Positions 16,387-25,155 are shown, counted from the first letter of the stretch. The stretch: DNA of 64,000 bases from Lewinellaceae bacterium (GCA_016711435.1 JADJSY010000083.1:124001-188000); one strand, 5' to 3'. Program-made: numbers and translations. The notes: generated by a model not told the origin, from the letters alone.

Positions 16387-17561
16387 TGCGCGTGGGAGCT
16401 TTTACAAGTTTTTACCGTCATCATATTGCCCGGTCTATAGGGCTTGTTTTTGCCGCAACCGGATTGCTGTATGGCACCTGGTCGGCACTGATTCCATTTG
16501 TAAAAGAAAAGTTCGGACTGGATGAAGCGCAGCTGGGCTTACTTCTTTTATCGCTTCCTGCGGGTGTAACAATTATGAACCCTTTCGCCGTGCCTATTTT
16601 ACACCGGTTCGGAGCGCCCAAAACAGCGCTTTTTTCGTTGGCCCTGGCATCAGTATTATTTGTGGCGCCTCTGACGGCCACTTCCGTCTGGTTGTTGGCC
16701 GTTTCGCTTTTTTTTGCCGGCGCGGCATTTTCTACCACCAATGTTGCTATGAATACCTGTTCCACCATGTTGGAAGGTCAGCAACAAATACGTATCATGT
16801 CTACCTGCCACGGTTTGTGGTCGGCAGGAGCCATGTCGGGTTCGGCGCTCGCAAGTGTTTTCACCGGCTTGGGTATATTGCCGTTGCTGTACAGTTCCAT
16901 TGTTGCAGGTTTATTAGTATCCGTTGCGCTGTTGTTGCGCAGGCCGCTGCAATTTTTGCGGGAAATCAGGCAGGACGGAGATGAAACTGCGCCCGTCGGC
17001 AAAAAATTTACTTTTCCCAATGCCCTGCTTTGGAGTTTGATTGTTATTAGTCTTTGTACCAACCTGGCAGAGGGTACTATGGCCGACTGGTCAGCAGTGT
17101 ATATGAAAGAAGTTTTGGCATCTCCACCTTATATGATCGGCTGGGGATTTGCCTCCTACGCATTTTTTATGGCCGGCGGTCGTTTTGTAGGCGATGGACT
17201 GCTGGTGCGATATGGCGAGCGGGTCGTACTGATGGGCGGCGGGATCGTCGCAGCCATCGGTTTATTGTTGCCAGTCATTTTCCAAAATACAGGCGTGGCA
17301 CTGCTGGGTTTTGCTATGGTGGGCGCCGGGGTTTCATTGGGCGCCCCTGTTCTTTACGGCGCTTCATCCCGTGTGCCGGGCATGGCGCCTGGCGCAGGAT
17401 TGGCAACCATGAATACCTTTGCAATGGCCGGATTTCTGGGAGGCCCTGCACTGATCGGTTTTATTGCCAAATACTGGAGCCTTCCGGCCGCTTTTGCGCT
17501 GGTATCTTGCGCGGCCCTGTTCTGGGCCTGGCGGGCGCGACAAACGGTGGCGATCAAGTAG
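16386..17561 (+). CDS. MFS transporter
   Basis: 391 residues with about 12 hydrophobic helices in two halves. The N-terminal half has GTWSALIPFVKEKFGLDEAQLG between helices 1 and 2, as in the YbjJ/FucP-like branch. MNTCSTMLEGQQQIRIMSTCHGLWSAG covers helices 4-5. The substrate is unknown. Its ATG overlaps the stop codon of the fusion protein gene. The stop codon abuts a perfect 58-bp inverted repeat. Confidence 0.87.
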   Translation: MRVGAFTSFYRHHIARSIGLVFAATGLLYGTWSALIPFVKEKFGLDEAQLGLLLLSLPAGVTIMNPFAVPILHRFGAPKTALFSLALASVLFVAPLTATSVWLLAVSLFFAGAAFSTTNVAMNTCSTMLEGQQQIRIMSTCHGLWSAGAMSGSALASVFTGLGILPLLYSSIVAGLLVSVALLLRRPLQFLREIRQDGDETAPVGKKFTFPNALLWSLIVISLCTNLAEGTMADWSAVYMKEVLASPPYMIGWGFASYAFFMAGGRFVGDGLLVRYGERVVLMGGGIVAAIGLLLPVIFQNTGVALLGFAMVGAGVSLGAPVLYGASSRVPGMAPGAGLATMNTFAMAGFLGGPALIGFIAKYWSLPAAFALVSCAALFWAWRARQTVAIK

Positions 17562-17689
17562 TTTGATGGTTTGAGAAGGTTTGATGGTTTGAAAAGTTTG
17601 ATGGTTTGAGGTGGTAACTCATGGCTTACAGGTTACCACCTCAAACCATCAAACTTTTCAAACCATCAAACCTTCTCAAACCATCAAAC
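17561..17689. repeat. Perfect 58-bp inverted repeat with 13-nt loop, 'TTTGATGGTTTGA' family
   Basis: The left arm at 17561-17618 and right arm at 17632-17689 are exactly complementary over 58 bp. Each arm holds three copies of the word GTTTGATGGTTTGA and ends at the apex in GGTGGTAAC / GTTACCACC. The loop is TCATGGCTTACAG. The left arm starts on the last base of the MFS stop codon. Further right-arm words continue to about 17726. Relatives lie at 29666-29748 and 39584-39727. Confidence 0.95.
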
Positions 17690-17735
17690 CCCTTCAAACC
17701 ATCAAACTTTCTCAAACCACTCAACCAACAGCACT

Positions 17736-18401
17736 TTGCAGATTATTTTTGAAGATTATTACCTGTTAGCGATCAACAAGCCGGGCGGACTTTCGTCCGA
17801 GAGCGGAAAAGAGCGGCACCCATCGGCGGAGCAGGAGGCATTGATGTATTTTACCCAGCAATTGCAAAAAAACTCCAGCTCCAAACGGCTCAAAGAAACG
17901 CCCTACCTGCGGGCGGTACACCGGCTCGACCGGGCTTCGAGCGGTGTGCTGGTATTTGCCAAAACAAAACTGGCGCTTTCTGCGCTCATGTTGCAGTTTG
18001 AACAACGCAGTGTCGAAAAAGTATACCAGGCCGTGGTAGAAAAACGCCCGACCGAACCGGCGGGGCATCTGGTCCACTGGCTCCTGAAGGACGAGAGCGG
18101 CCGGAAAGCGCTGATCTCCGAAAAACAGCTACGGGATAGTCAACACTGCATTTTGGACTATATCACCCTGCCATCGGAGGATAAAACCATCCTGCTGGAA
18201 TTACACCCTCAAACGGGCCGTTTTCACCAGATTCGCGCCCAATTGGCGCATATTGGATGCCCGATCGTGGGCGATATCCTGTATGGCGGAAAGCCCTGGC
18301 GCGAGCATCAGATTAAACTGCATGCGCAGCGGCTGCGTTTTAAACACCCCAAAACGGGCGAAGAGATGACCCTGGAGGCGCCGTTGCCCGAGGGTTTCTG
18401 A
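17736..18401 (+). CDS. RluA-family pseudouridine synthase
   Basis: 221 residues, catalytic domain only, without an S4 domain. The signature HRLDRASSGVLVFAK holds the catalytic Asp. LLAINKPGGLSSESG opens the fold, and LELHPQTGRFHQIRAQLAHIG with DILYGGKPW completes it. The target uridine in rRNA or tRNA cannot be assigned. The start is a TTG at 17736, just after the repeat tail; no in-frame ATG precedes the conserved IIFEDYYLLAINKP. Confidence 0.9.
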   Translation: MQIIFEDYYLLAINKPGGLSSESGKERHPSAEQEALMYFTQQLQKNSSSKRLKETPYLRAVHRLDRASSGVLVFAKTKLALSALMLQFEQRSVEKVYQAVVEKRPTEPAGHLVHWLLKDESGRKALISEKQLRDSQHCILDYITLPSEDKTILLELHPQTGRFHQIRAQLAHIGCPIVGDILYGGKPWREHQIKLHAQRLRFKHPKTGEEMTLEAPLPEGF

Positions 18402-18407
18402 GTGGAA

Positions 18408-18465
18408 AAGGCAAAAAGCAAAGGACAAAGGGCAAAAACATGCCTGGTATTTTGCTTTTTGAAAT
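18408..18465. repeat. Short purine-rich inverted repeat, GGCAAAAAGCAAAG family
   Basis: GGCAAAAAGCAAAGG on the left is partly complementary to TTTTGCTTTTTG on the right, directly after the RluA stop codon. It probably acts as a weak terminator. Confidence 0.45.
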
Positions 18466-18518
18466 AGCCGGTACACAAGATTTGAGACTTCTGCTCGTTT
18501 TAAGCGTCTTTTAGGTCT

Positions 18519-19784
18519 ATGAAAATATTACTGTTTTGCTGCGCTGTTTTGTTTTACCCGGTTTTACTTGTTGCTCAAAGTGAAACGGAAAACAGTGTTT
18601 TCGACGAAGACATCCGAACGGTACAACTGCAATTAGCGGGATCGCCGCTGTCGTTGCCGATGGTGGATTTGCCCACCCGCTTCAATTCCCTGATACTCGA
18701 TTTTGACCATATCGGCGACGAAATCAAGGACTATAAGTACACGATTGTGCATTGCAATAGCGACTGGCAACCTTCTGAACTGGTTGATAATCAGTACATG
18801 GACGGTTTTCTGGAAGATCGTATCACGCTGGTGGAAAGTTCCTTCAATACCCTGACGCAGTACACACATTACAGGCTCCCGCTTCCCAACAGCAATATAC
18901 GCTGGAGTAAGTCGGGCAATTATCTGCTGAAGGTATTTGATGCCGATGAAGACGACGAACTGGTATTGGTGCGGCGTTTTATGGTAGTGGAACCCATCTG
19001 GCGCATTTCGGCGCAGTTTGTCAGAACGGCCAAAGTAGACAAATACAATACCCACCATGAAATTGATTTTCTGGTGAAACCCAAAGGTGAACGTATTTCC
19101 AACCCGCAAAACGACGTAAAGGCTTTTGTTTTACAAAATGGCCGCTGGGACAATGCCATCGGGCCGCTAAAGCCCTATATCACCCGCGGCGAAGACATCG
19201 TGTACGATTACCAGGATCAGATTGTTTTTCCGGCAGGCAAGGAATTCCGCTTTTTTGATATGCGCACCCTCGATGTTCGCGGCGAACGGGTAAAAATCAT
19301 TACTGAAAAATATGATTATTACGAAGTGACCCTTCAACGTGACGAATCGCGTTTTGACCGCGCTGCCATATTCCGGGAAGACGCCGACGGGCGTTTTGTG
19401 ATCGATAACCGCCATTACAACCAATCACTTTTGCAATGCGATTACGCAAATGTATTGTTTTCCGTCAGCCGGAATGCGCCCTTAGACGATGAAGATATTT
19501 ACGTATTCGGCGAACTGACAGACTGGCAACTCAAACCGGAATTCAAGATGGTGTATAATGCTGAAGCCCAGGCATATTATTGCGAAGCGTTCCTCAAACA
19601 GGGTTATTACAACTATCAGTATATGCTGGTCGATCGGGCAAGCGGCGAACTCGATTCGGAAGGATTTGAGGGCAACTGGTATGAAACGGGCAATCAGTAT
19701 ACCGTGCTGGTTTATTTCCGGCCTTTTGGTACCCGGTACGACCGGCTGATGGGCGCGGCTACTTTAAAAAGCGGCAGACCGTAG
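18519..19784 (+). CDS. DUF5103 protein, T9SS translocon Plug homologue
   Basis: 421 residues with a signal peptide (hydrophobic residues 3-18, cleavage near LLVAQS). The N-terminal part resembles DUF5103: SLILDFDHIGDEIKDYKYTI and HCNSDWQPSELVDNQYMDGF, then FNTLTQYTHYRLPLPN. In Flavobacterium the DUF5103 protein is the plug that closes the periplasmic side of the SprA pore. An Ig-like carbohydrate-module region (DIYVFGELTDWQL) lies near the C-terminus. SprA is encoded 21 kb away and a cargo-type protein at 32481, so the window holds several parts of one secretion pathway. Confidence 0.85.
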   Translation: MKILLFCCAVLFYPVLLVAQSETENSVFDEDIRTVQLQLAGSPLSLPMVDLPTRFNSLILDFDHIGDEIKDYKYTIVHCNSDWQPSELVDNQYMDGFLEDRITLVESSFNTLTQYTHYRLPLPNSNIRWSKSGNYLLKVFDADEDDELVLVRRFMVVEPIWRISAQFVRTAKVDKYNTHHEIDFLVKPKGERISNPQNDVKAFVLQNGRWDNAIGPLKPYITRGEDIVYDYQDQIVFPAGKEFRFFDMRTLDVRGERVKIITEKYDYYEVTLQRDESRFDRAAIFREDADGRFVIDNRHYNQSLLQCDYANVLFSVSRNAPLDDEDIYVFGELTDWQLKPEFKMVYNAEAQAYYCEAFLKQGYYNYQYMLVDRASGELDSEGFEGNWYETGNQYTVLVYFRPFGTRYDRLMGAATLKSGRP

Positions 19785-19785
19785 T

Positions 19786-19878
19786 AAAAAGGTAAAGGGC
19801 AAAATTGCAAAGAGCAAAAAGCAATGTAAGTCATTGATTCACATTGCTTTTTGCCCTTTGTTATTTTGCCTTTTTTAA
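19786..19878. repeat. GGTAAAGGGCAAAA inverted repeat
   Basis: AGAGCAAAAAGCAATGT on the left pairs with ACATTGCTTTTTGCCCTTT on the right, and AAAAGG...GGGCAAAA pairs with TTTTGCCTTTT. It lies directly after the Plug stop codon. Confidence 0.7.
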
Positions 19879-19906
19879 TTAACAATTAACGCCGCATCTT
19901 TGCACT

Positions 19907-20551
19907 ATGATTCGCATTTTTATCGCTGATGACCACGTCATGTTTGCAGAAGGCGTGGAAAGTTTATTGGTAGGTGAGCCGGACTTTTTGCTGACCGGCA
20001 AAGCCGGCACGGCTGCCGACACCCTCCAGCACGTCCGGCTGAATCCGCCGGATGTTATATTGCTGGACATCAACCTGCCTGATCAGTCGGGGCTGGAGGT
20101 CTGCAAAGTATTGCGGGAAGAACTGCCCGATTTGAAAATTCTGGTGCTGTCCATGTTCAGTGAAGAAAGTTATATCACGGCCATGCTGGGCCTCGGCGCG
20201 CAGGGTTATTTATTAAAAAACACCGGCAAAACAGAACTCTGTACCGCCATTCGCACCCTGGTTGCAGGCAAAACGTATTTCTGCCAGGAAGTGACCGATG
20301 TGGTTATGCGTGGACTGATGCAAAGCAGGACGGCTTCTACCGCCAAAGAAAATCCCAAAATCAGCCGGCGGGAAAAAGAAGTTTTGCGATTGATCGTTGA
20401 AGAAAGAACCACGCAGGAGATCGCTACGGAATTATTTATTTCTGAAAAAACAGTGGAAAGCCACCGGGCTGCCCTGCTTGCCAAACTCGGCGCCCGAAAC
20501 ACCGCCGGCCTGGTGAAATCTGCCCTGCAACTCAAATTGCTGGAAGATTAG
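19907..20551 (+). CDS. NarL/FixJ-family response regulator
   Basis: 214 residues. The receiver domain occupies residues 1-120 with acidic D8/D9, the phospho-acceptor D54 (ILLDINLPDQSG) and K in LLKNTG. The LuxR-type helix-turn-helix is at about 150-210 (ISRREKEVLRLIVEERTTQEIA, SEKTVESHRAALLAKLGARNTAGL). It should bind DNA when phosphorylated by the histidine kinase encoded next. CATCTTTG, a near match to the -7 box, lies a few bases before the ATG. Confidence 0.93.
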   Translation: MIRIFIADDHVMFAEGVESLLVGEPDFLLTGKAGTAADTLQHVRLNPPDVILLDINLPDQSGLEVCKVLREELPDLKILVLSMFSEESYITAMLGLGAQGYLLKNTGKTELCTAIRTLVAGKTYFCQEVTDVVMRGLMQSRTASTAKENPKISRREKEVLRLIVEERTTQEIATELFISEKTVESHRAALLAKLGARNTAGLVKSALQLKLLED

Positions 20552-20609
20552 GGAAACGACAAAATTGCCAAAATCAAAGCACGGCCCGCGCTTCAAATTC
20601 CTCATACGT

Positions 20610-22433
20610 ATGAATATTCGCCCCGAATGGTATCGCCTGCAACAGTCGGCCCGATGTCTGCTCCGCAGCGGAATGTTCCTGTTGCTTTGCCTGCCGGTTT
20701 GTCTCCGGGCGCAATCCGAATTTGACGAGCATCTCACCTTCGATAGTATACAGCGATTGCTGAAAGCAGGCATCGATGAGCGCGATACGCGAAAACAGGC
20801 GCTGGCCTGGTTTCACTGGGCACATTACGACGAAACCCAAACGGGTATTACCGATTCGGCTTTTCAATACTTAGCCAAAAGCGCCGAACGCTTCGGCCAG
20901 GCAAAAGACACGCTGGCTTATCACCGCGTCAGAATGGATCTGGCCGACCGGCTTGCGGACAGGGGTTTGCTCGACGAAGCGCAGCGTATGCAACAGGAGG
21001 CGCTGGCTTATTTTAAATCTACCGGCAACTTCTTTCTGGAAACCCACGTTTTGGCGCGACTCAACCGGGTTTATTTAGCCCAGGGCGATACCGTGGGCGC
21101 CTTGTTGTTAAAAAGGTCTTTTGTAAATAATAACAAAATCCTGAAAGATACCGTCCTGGAAATCAAGGTGTTAATGGATGAAGCCAGCCATCTTTTCCAA
21201 AAGAAAAAGTACAGCAACGCCCGTTTTACCGCAGGCATTGCCTTGCGGCTGGCCGAAAGGTGTAATTATGAATATTTAGCCAATCGCGCGCGTGTTGCCA
21301 TCGGCCAGTTTTGTTTGTATGAACGGGATTATAAAACATCGATTTTTTACCTGAAGAAAGCCGAAGCCAATGCATCCCGCGCGGATGCCTCGCAACGCTA
21401 CCAGATTTACCACTTTCTTTCCCAGGCTTATGCAAAACTCGACAGCCTGCCGCCCGCTTACCATTATGCCATTCGGTATGCCGAATTGGGCGATACGCTG
21501 CTCAACAGGGACAAGGCCACGGCGCTTCAACGGCTCGCACTGCAATTCGATACCCGCCAAAAACGGATAGAAATTGAAACGCTCGAACGCGAAAAAGAGG
21601 CCGTTGAAACCCGCGCCCAGGGTCATCGGCTTACTGCGGCAGCGCTCGCGGTAGCTTTGTGCGCGGTGTTGCTCGCCATGTTTTTTATCGTTCGCGACTA
21701 CCGGCACCGACTCCATACCGACCAGGTGATTGCCATGCAAAATGAAGAACTCAACAAGCGCAAAATCCGCGAACTGGAAGATAGCCTGCAGATTGAAACC
21801 ATGCGCAGTATGCTGGCGGGGCAGGAAGGGGAGCGCCGGCGCATTGCGCAAGACCTGCACGACAGTGTCGGCGGTATGCTGGCGGCCACCAGGATACAGG
21901 TGGAAAGCCTGCTGTCAAAAAATACCCAACTTGCTGATAACGAGGATTTAAACAAAGTAAAAAACCTGCTCGATGAAACGGTTTCCGAAACGCGGAACAT
22001 TGCCCGGAATATGCAGCCCGGCGCGTTAATGGAGTTTGGGCTGACCAAAGCCGTGCAGGATCTGACAGGCCGCGTTTACGGCGAAAGCGCGCCGAATATT
22101 ACTTTTGAGCACTTCGGCGACTGTAGCGACCTCGATCAGACCATCGCATTAAATTGTTACCGTATTGTACAGGAATTGTTGCAAAACAGCCTTAAACACG
22201 CCGAATCCAAAGAAATATTGGTGCAGATTACCCGGACGGAAGGCCAGCTCGCCTTATTAGTCGAAGATGACGGCGTCGGGTTTAACCCACAAACTGTACA
22301 AAAAGGGATGGGTACCGGTAACATTGCCAATCGGATTCAGTTCCTGCGTGGCGAACTGAATATTCAGACCGCTCCGGGTAAGGGAACCAGTACACTGGTT
22401 ACTATTCCTCTGGAACATCAGGGAAAACCCTGA
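20610..22433 (+). CDS. Sensor histidine kinase (NarX/DegS type) with TPR-like sensor region
   Basis: Start chosen at ATG 20610; an upstream TTG at 20565 is less likely. 607 residues: signal peptide (LLLCLPVCLRAQ), a periplasmic all-helical region with TPR-like repeats (about 50-330), one membrane helix (LTAAALAVALCAVLLAMFFIV), a coiled coil, then HisKA_3 with the phospho-His in RRRIAQDLHDSVGGMLAA. The HATPase has NCYRIVQELLQNSLKHAESK (N box), VEDDGVGF and GTGNIANRIQFL. The gene follows the response regulator closely and forms a two-component pair. The signal is unknown. Confidence 0.92.
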   Translation: MNIRPEWYRLQQSARCLLRSGMFLLLCLPVCLRAQSEFDEHLTFDSIQRLLKAGIDERDTRKQALAWFHWAHYDETQTGITDSAFQYLAKSAERFGQAKDTLAYHRVRMDLADRLADRGLLDEAQRMQQEALAYFKSTGNFFLETHVLARLNRVYLAQGDTVGALLLKRSFVNNNKILKDTVLEIKVLMDEASHLFQKKKYSNARFTAGIALRLAERCNYEYLANRARVAIGQFCLYERDYKTSIFYLKKAEANASRADASQRYQIYHFLSQAYAKLDSLPPAYHYAIRYAELGDTLLNRDKATALQRLALQFDTRQKRIEIETLEREKEAVETRAQGHRLTAAALAVALCAVLLAMFFIVRDYRHRLHTDQVIAMQNEELNKRKIRELEDSLQIETMRSMLAGQEGERRRIAQDLHDSVGGMLAATRIQVESLLSKNTQLADNEDLNKVKNLLDETVSETRNIARNMQPGALMEFGLTKAVQDLTGRVYGESAPNITFEHFGDCSDLDQTIALNCYRIVQELLQNSLKHAESKEILVQITRTEGQLALLVEDDGVGFNPQTVQKGMGTGNIANRIQFLRGELNIQTAPGKGTSTLVTIPLEHQGKP

Positions 22434-22778
22434 TATAAAATACAGGTTTTTTACGGATAGAAAAACCCCTATAACGCCGATACCTTTGCATATCAATTGC
22501 AAAAACCGGTTTTAGTGTCCCTGACACGTTTTCAGTCTTTTGCAAGCGCTCCCCCCAAGTTGAGATCCCACTCAGTATTTTCCCGATCAGCCATTGACTA
22601 CGAAACTGTCAACATGTTCTTCGGAGCAATGGCATGATTCCCACTTTCAATCTCTTGCGGCCGATAAAGATTTGCCGTTATCCACCCCCCCTTGTTTAAT
22701 CCGCATAAGAACCGATTTGATTTTTGTTGATTAGCAACAAATCAAGTTGGAAATAAATTTCCATACTATGTCAAAGCC

Positions 22779-22820
22779 AGGCGCTCGTTGTTCGACAGAA
22801 CGGCGAGCGCCTATTTTTTT
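22779..22820 (+). terminator. Strong intrinsic terminator
   Basis: AGGCGCTCG at 22779-22787 pairs perfectly with CGAGCGCCT at 22804-22812, followed by A and seven T. Confidence 0.75.
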
Positions 22821-22855
22821 GTCTGTGTCTAAATATGTGCTTTGCATGAACTTCT

Positions 22856-22863
22856 TACTTTTG
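22856..22863 (+). promoter_or_regulatory. -7 box TACTTTTG upstream of superoxide dismutase
   Basis: It matches TAnnTTTG and lies 55 bp before the ATG. The -33 element is not clear. Confidence 0.4.
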
Positions 22864-22918
22864 ACCCTGTTCTAACGATAACTGTGCATATTTCAAGACC
22901 ATTTAAACATATAAAGAC

Positions 22919-23536
22919 ATGGCATTTACACTTCCCAACCTTCCTTACGAATTCGCTGCCCTGGAACCGCATATTGATGCGCGTACGATGGAAATACACC
23001 ACGACAAGCACCACGCTGCTTATGTCAATAATCTGAATGCCGCTATTCAAGGCACGGAACACGAGGGAAAAAGCATCGAAGAACTGCTGGCCAATATTTC
23101 AAAATTGCCGCCAGCCGTGCGCAACAACGGCGGCGGTCACTGGAATCACTCCATGTTCTGGGAAATCATGGCGCCCAACGCCGGCGGTAATCCAAGCGGC
23201 GACCTGGCCTCTAAAATTGATAAAAATTTCGGCTCCTTTGACGAGATGAAAAAACTGTTTGCCCAGGCGGCTACCACCCGCTTCGGATCCGGATGGGCCT
23301 GGCTGTGTGTGGATGCCGACGACAACCTGTTTATCACGTCCACGCCGAATCAGGATAATCCGTTGATGGATGTTGCCGAGAAAAAAGGGCTGCCTGTGCT
23401 GGGCCTCGATGTCTGGGAACACGCGTATTACCTGCACTACCAGAATCGCCGCCCGGACTACATCACTTCCTGGTGGAATACGGTGAACTGGGAGGAAGTA
23501 GGTCGCCGCTACCGGAGCGCTGTGCGCTCGAACTGA
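22919..23536 (+). CDS. sodA: Superoxide dismutase (Fe/Mn family)
   Basis: 205 residues, the normal length. Metal ligands are visible: H27 in EIHHDKHHAAYV, the second His in GGGHWNHSMFW, and Asp and His in DVWEHAYY. The GGGHWNH pattern suggests a manganese-type or cambialistic enzyme, but metal choice cannot be settled from sequence. No signal peptide is present, so it acts in the cytoplasm. It converts superoxide to peroxide and oxygen. It appears monocistronic. Confidence 0.95.
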   Translation: MAFTLPNLPYEFAALEPHIDARTMEIHHDKHHAAYVNNLNAAIQGTEHEGKSIEELLANISKLPPAVRNNGGGHWNHSMFWEIMAPNAGGNPSGDLASKIDKNFGSFDEMKKLFAQAATTRFGSGWAWLCVDADDNLFITSTPNQDNPLMDVAEKKGLPVLGLDVWEHAYYLHYQNRRPDYITSWWNTVNWEEVGRRYRSAVRSN

Positions 23537-23557
23537 TTCGTGGAATTTTGTACCACT

Positions 23558-24568
23558 TTACAAAACGACCCGGAGCGCCTTTTCCAGCAGGGTAAATTCG
23601 ACAGGGGTTTCGCCTAAAAATTCTCCATCCGCTTCCAGTAGTGTGGGGTGGGCGCCTGTTTGTTCCACGCGGATGCTGCGCGCCTGGGCACTGCCTATTT
23701 TAGGATGCCGGAGCAGCGTACCATTGTAAAACCGGGGCGTCTGTATCAATACTTCCAGCTTATGCAGGCGGCGTGCATACGTGAGGGCAAACAAGCCGTC
23801 ATCGGGAACCGCGTGTGGCACAAATTGCATCCCGCCGCCCGAAAAGCGGCACAGCCCAATGTTGATGGTATAAAACTCGTCTTCCACTGTTTGCCCGTCG
23901 AAGTTGATTTTCGCCCCTGTCAGGCGATACTCCAAAAGATATTGGGCCACCATGAGCAGGTAATGTGCACGGTTGGACACCGGGCGTTCGGTCAGTTTTT
24001 TGCCGATAAATCCATCGTAGGCCATACCGGCAACATTCACGAAATAGCGCTTTTCGGGATTCCCATCCCTGAAATAATCTACGATTCCGACATCCTGCAA
24101 GGTTGTTTGAACGGCTTTGAGCCTTTCGAGGCGCTGTCGCGGATCGCAGGGTATCTGGTACTCTCTTGCCCAGTCATTGCCGGTTCCAACCGGAAGCAGG
24201 GCGTAATGGACATCTGCCGTTGGCGCAAAGGATTGCCCCAGAATGCCGTTGGCAATTTCGTGGTTGGTGCCGTCGCCACCGATGCCGAGCAAATAACGCC
24301 CGCCTTTGAGAATGATGTCTTCCGCCAACCGGGCGGCATGGCCCCGCCGTTCGGTAAACTGGACGGAATAAGAGAACCCCATCTCTTGCAGGAGTTGCTC
24401 GATCTGTGGCCAGCGCCGCTCCACGCTGCCGCCGCCGGCTGCAGGATTGGCAATGATATGCCAGAAGGGAGGTGTTTCAGTTGTTTCCACAGGCGAACCG
24501 AAAATTTCGTGACTGCCAGCCGGTTCATTAACAATCAATCTCCTGCAAATGTGAAAAAAACCGAACAC
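23558..24568 (-). CDS. Diacylglycerol/sphingosine kinase-family lipid kinase (YegS-like)
   Basis: About 336 residues from a GTG at 24568; the true start may be further in, since the conserved fold begins at WHIIANPAAGGGS. GIGGDGTNHEIANGI is the nucleotide-binding GGDGT signature, and LLPVGTGNDWARE follows. The C-terminal beta-sandwich includes GLCRFSGGGMQFVPHAVPDDG. The family phosphorylates diacylglycerol or related lipids. The 5' end overlaps the start region of the divergent nuclease-domain gene by up to a few tens of bases. Confidence 0.88.
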   Translation of the reverse strand: MFGFFHICRRLIVNEPAGSHEIFGSPVETTETPPFWHIIANPAAGGGSVERRWPQIEQLLQEMGFSYSVQFTERRGHAARLAEDIILKGGRYLLGIGGDGTNHEIANGILGQSFAPTADVHYALLPVGTGNDWAREYQIPCDPRQRLERLKAVQTTLQDVGIVDYFRDGNPEKRYFVNVAGMAYDGFIGKKLTERPVSNRAHYLLMVAQYLLEYRLTGAKINFDGQTVEDEFYTINIGLCRFSGGGMQFVPHAVPDDGLFALTYARRLHKLEVLIQTPRFYNGTLLRHPKIGSAQARSIRVEQTGAHPTLLEADGEFLGETPVEFTLLEKALRVVL

Positions 24569-24583
24569 TTCCTGTCCAAAACT

Positions 24584-24591
24584 TATCTTTG
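24584..24591 (+). promoter_or_regulatory. -7 box TATCTTTG directly before the HSDR_N gene
   Basis: It matches TAnnTTTG and ends 4 bp before the GTG at 24596, which argues for a leaderless mRNA and for that start. Confidence 0.45.
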
Positions 24592-24595
24592 CCGC

Positions 24596-25051
24596 GTGTT
24601 ACTCGAACTTGATCTTCTGACTTTCCAACCTCGTCTCCGCTTATCGCAATCGGGCGGCAAACACTTGGTTTTTGACCCGATCCGGCGAAAGGAAATGGTG
24701 CTGACACCGGAAGAAATGCTCCGCCAGATGGTGCTTCTGTATTTACTGGAACACAAAAAATACCCCGCTAACCGGATCCGGGTCGAAGTGGGCATCGAGT
24801 TAAACGGGCTGAAAAAACGCTGCGATATCGTCATTTTCGACCCGGAACTGCGGCCCTGGCTGCTACTGGAATGTAAATCGCCCAAAGTATCGCTTAACCA
24901 GGCCACTTTCGAGCAGGCTGCGCGCTATAATCTACAACTGCAAGCCCCTTTTTTAGTCATCACCAACGGCCTCTCTACTTATTGCGCCGGGCTGGATTTT
25001 GAACAACAAAGTTTTCAGTATTTGGCGGAACTGCCCGAATACTTGACGTGA
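24596..25051 (+). CDS. Orphan type I restriction HSDR_N-like nuclease-domain protein
   Basis: 151 residues from GTG 24596 (LLELDLLTFQPRLRL). The protein matches the stand-alone HsdR N-terminal type common in Bacteroidota: VFDPIRRKEMVLTPEEMLRQ, a basic GLKKRCDIVIFD, then LLLECKSPKV. The last two segments carry the D...ExK core of a PD-(D/E)XK nuclease. No helicase domain and no hsdM or hsdS genes are nearby, so it is not part of a restriction system here. Its role is unknown. Confidence 0.8.
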   Translation: MLLELDLLTFQPRLRLSQSGGKHLVFDPIRRKEMVLTPEEMLRQMVLLYLLEHKKYPANRIRVEVGIELNGLKKRCDIVIFDPELRPWLLLECKSPKVSLNQATFEQAARYNLQLQAPFLVITNGLSTYCAGLDFEQQSFQYLAELPEYLT

Positions 25052-25155
25052 ATCGTGAGTCGTGAATCGTGAGTGGCATTCCCTTGAAAGACAATTGAGT
25101 ACTTTCTTCAAACGGAATGCCACTCACTATTCACGACTCACCACTCACGATTCAC
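25049..25155. repeat. Inverted repeat, 'GTGAATCGTGAGT' family
   Basis: The left arm has GTGAATCGTGAGTCGTGAAT and GTGAGTGGCATTCC. The right arm has GGAATGCCACTCACTATTCA and CACTCACGATTCAC. It starts at the stop codon of the nuclease-domain gene. The same word family is at 60250-60376. Confidence 0.85.

Larger units (their letters stand above)
22434..22918. other. Intergenic region, 485 bp, with candidate small RNA ending in a terminator
   Basis: No convincing open reading frame is seen. TTGATTTTTGTTG / CAACAAATCAA form an imperfect stem near 22717-22746, and a strong intrinsic terminator follows at 22779-22820. A terminator with no coding gene before it suggests a short non-coding transcript, but I recognise no family. 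Confidence 0.35.

Noticed and set aside
23648..24595. A 467-codon fusion running through the plus strand opposite the lipid kinase into the HSDR_N domain
   Set aside because: The first 316 codons are the mirror of the conserved lipid kinase. The recognisable domain starts only after the TATCTTTG box at 24584.
24596..25051. Type I restriction-modification system
   Set aside because: Only an N-terminal nuclease-like domain is present; no hsdM, hsdS or helicase part lies nearby.
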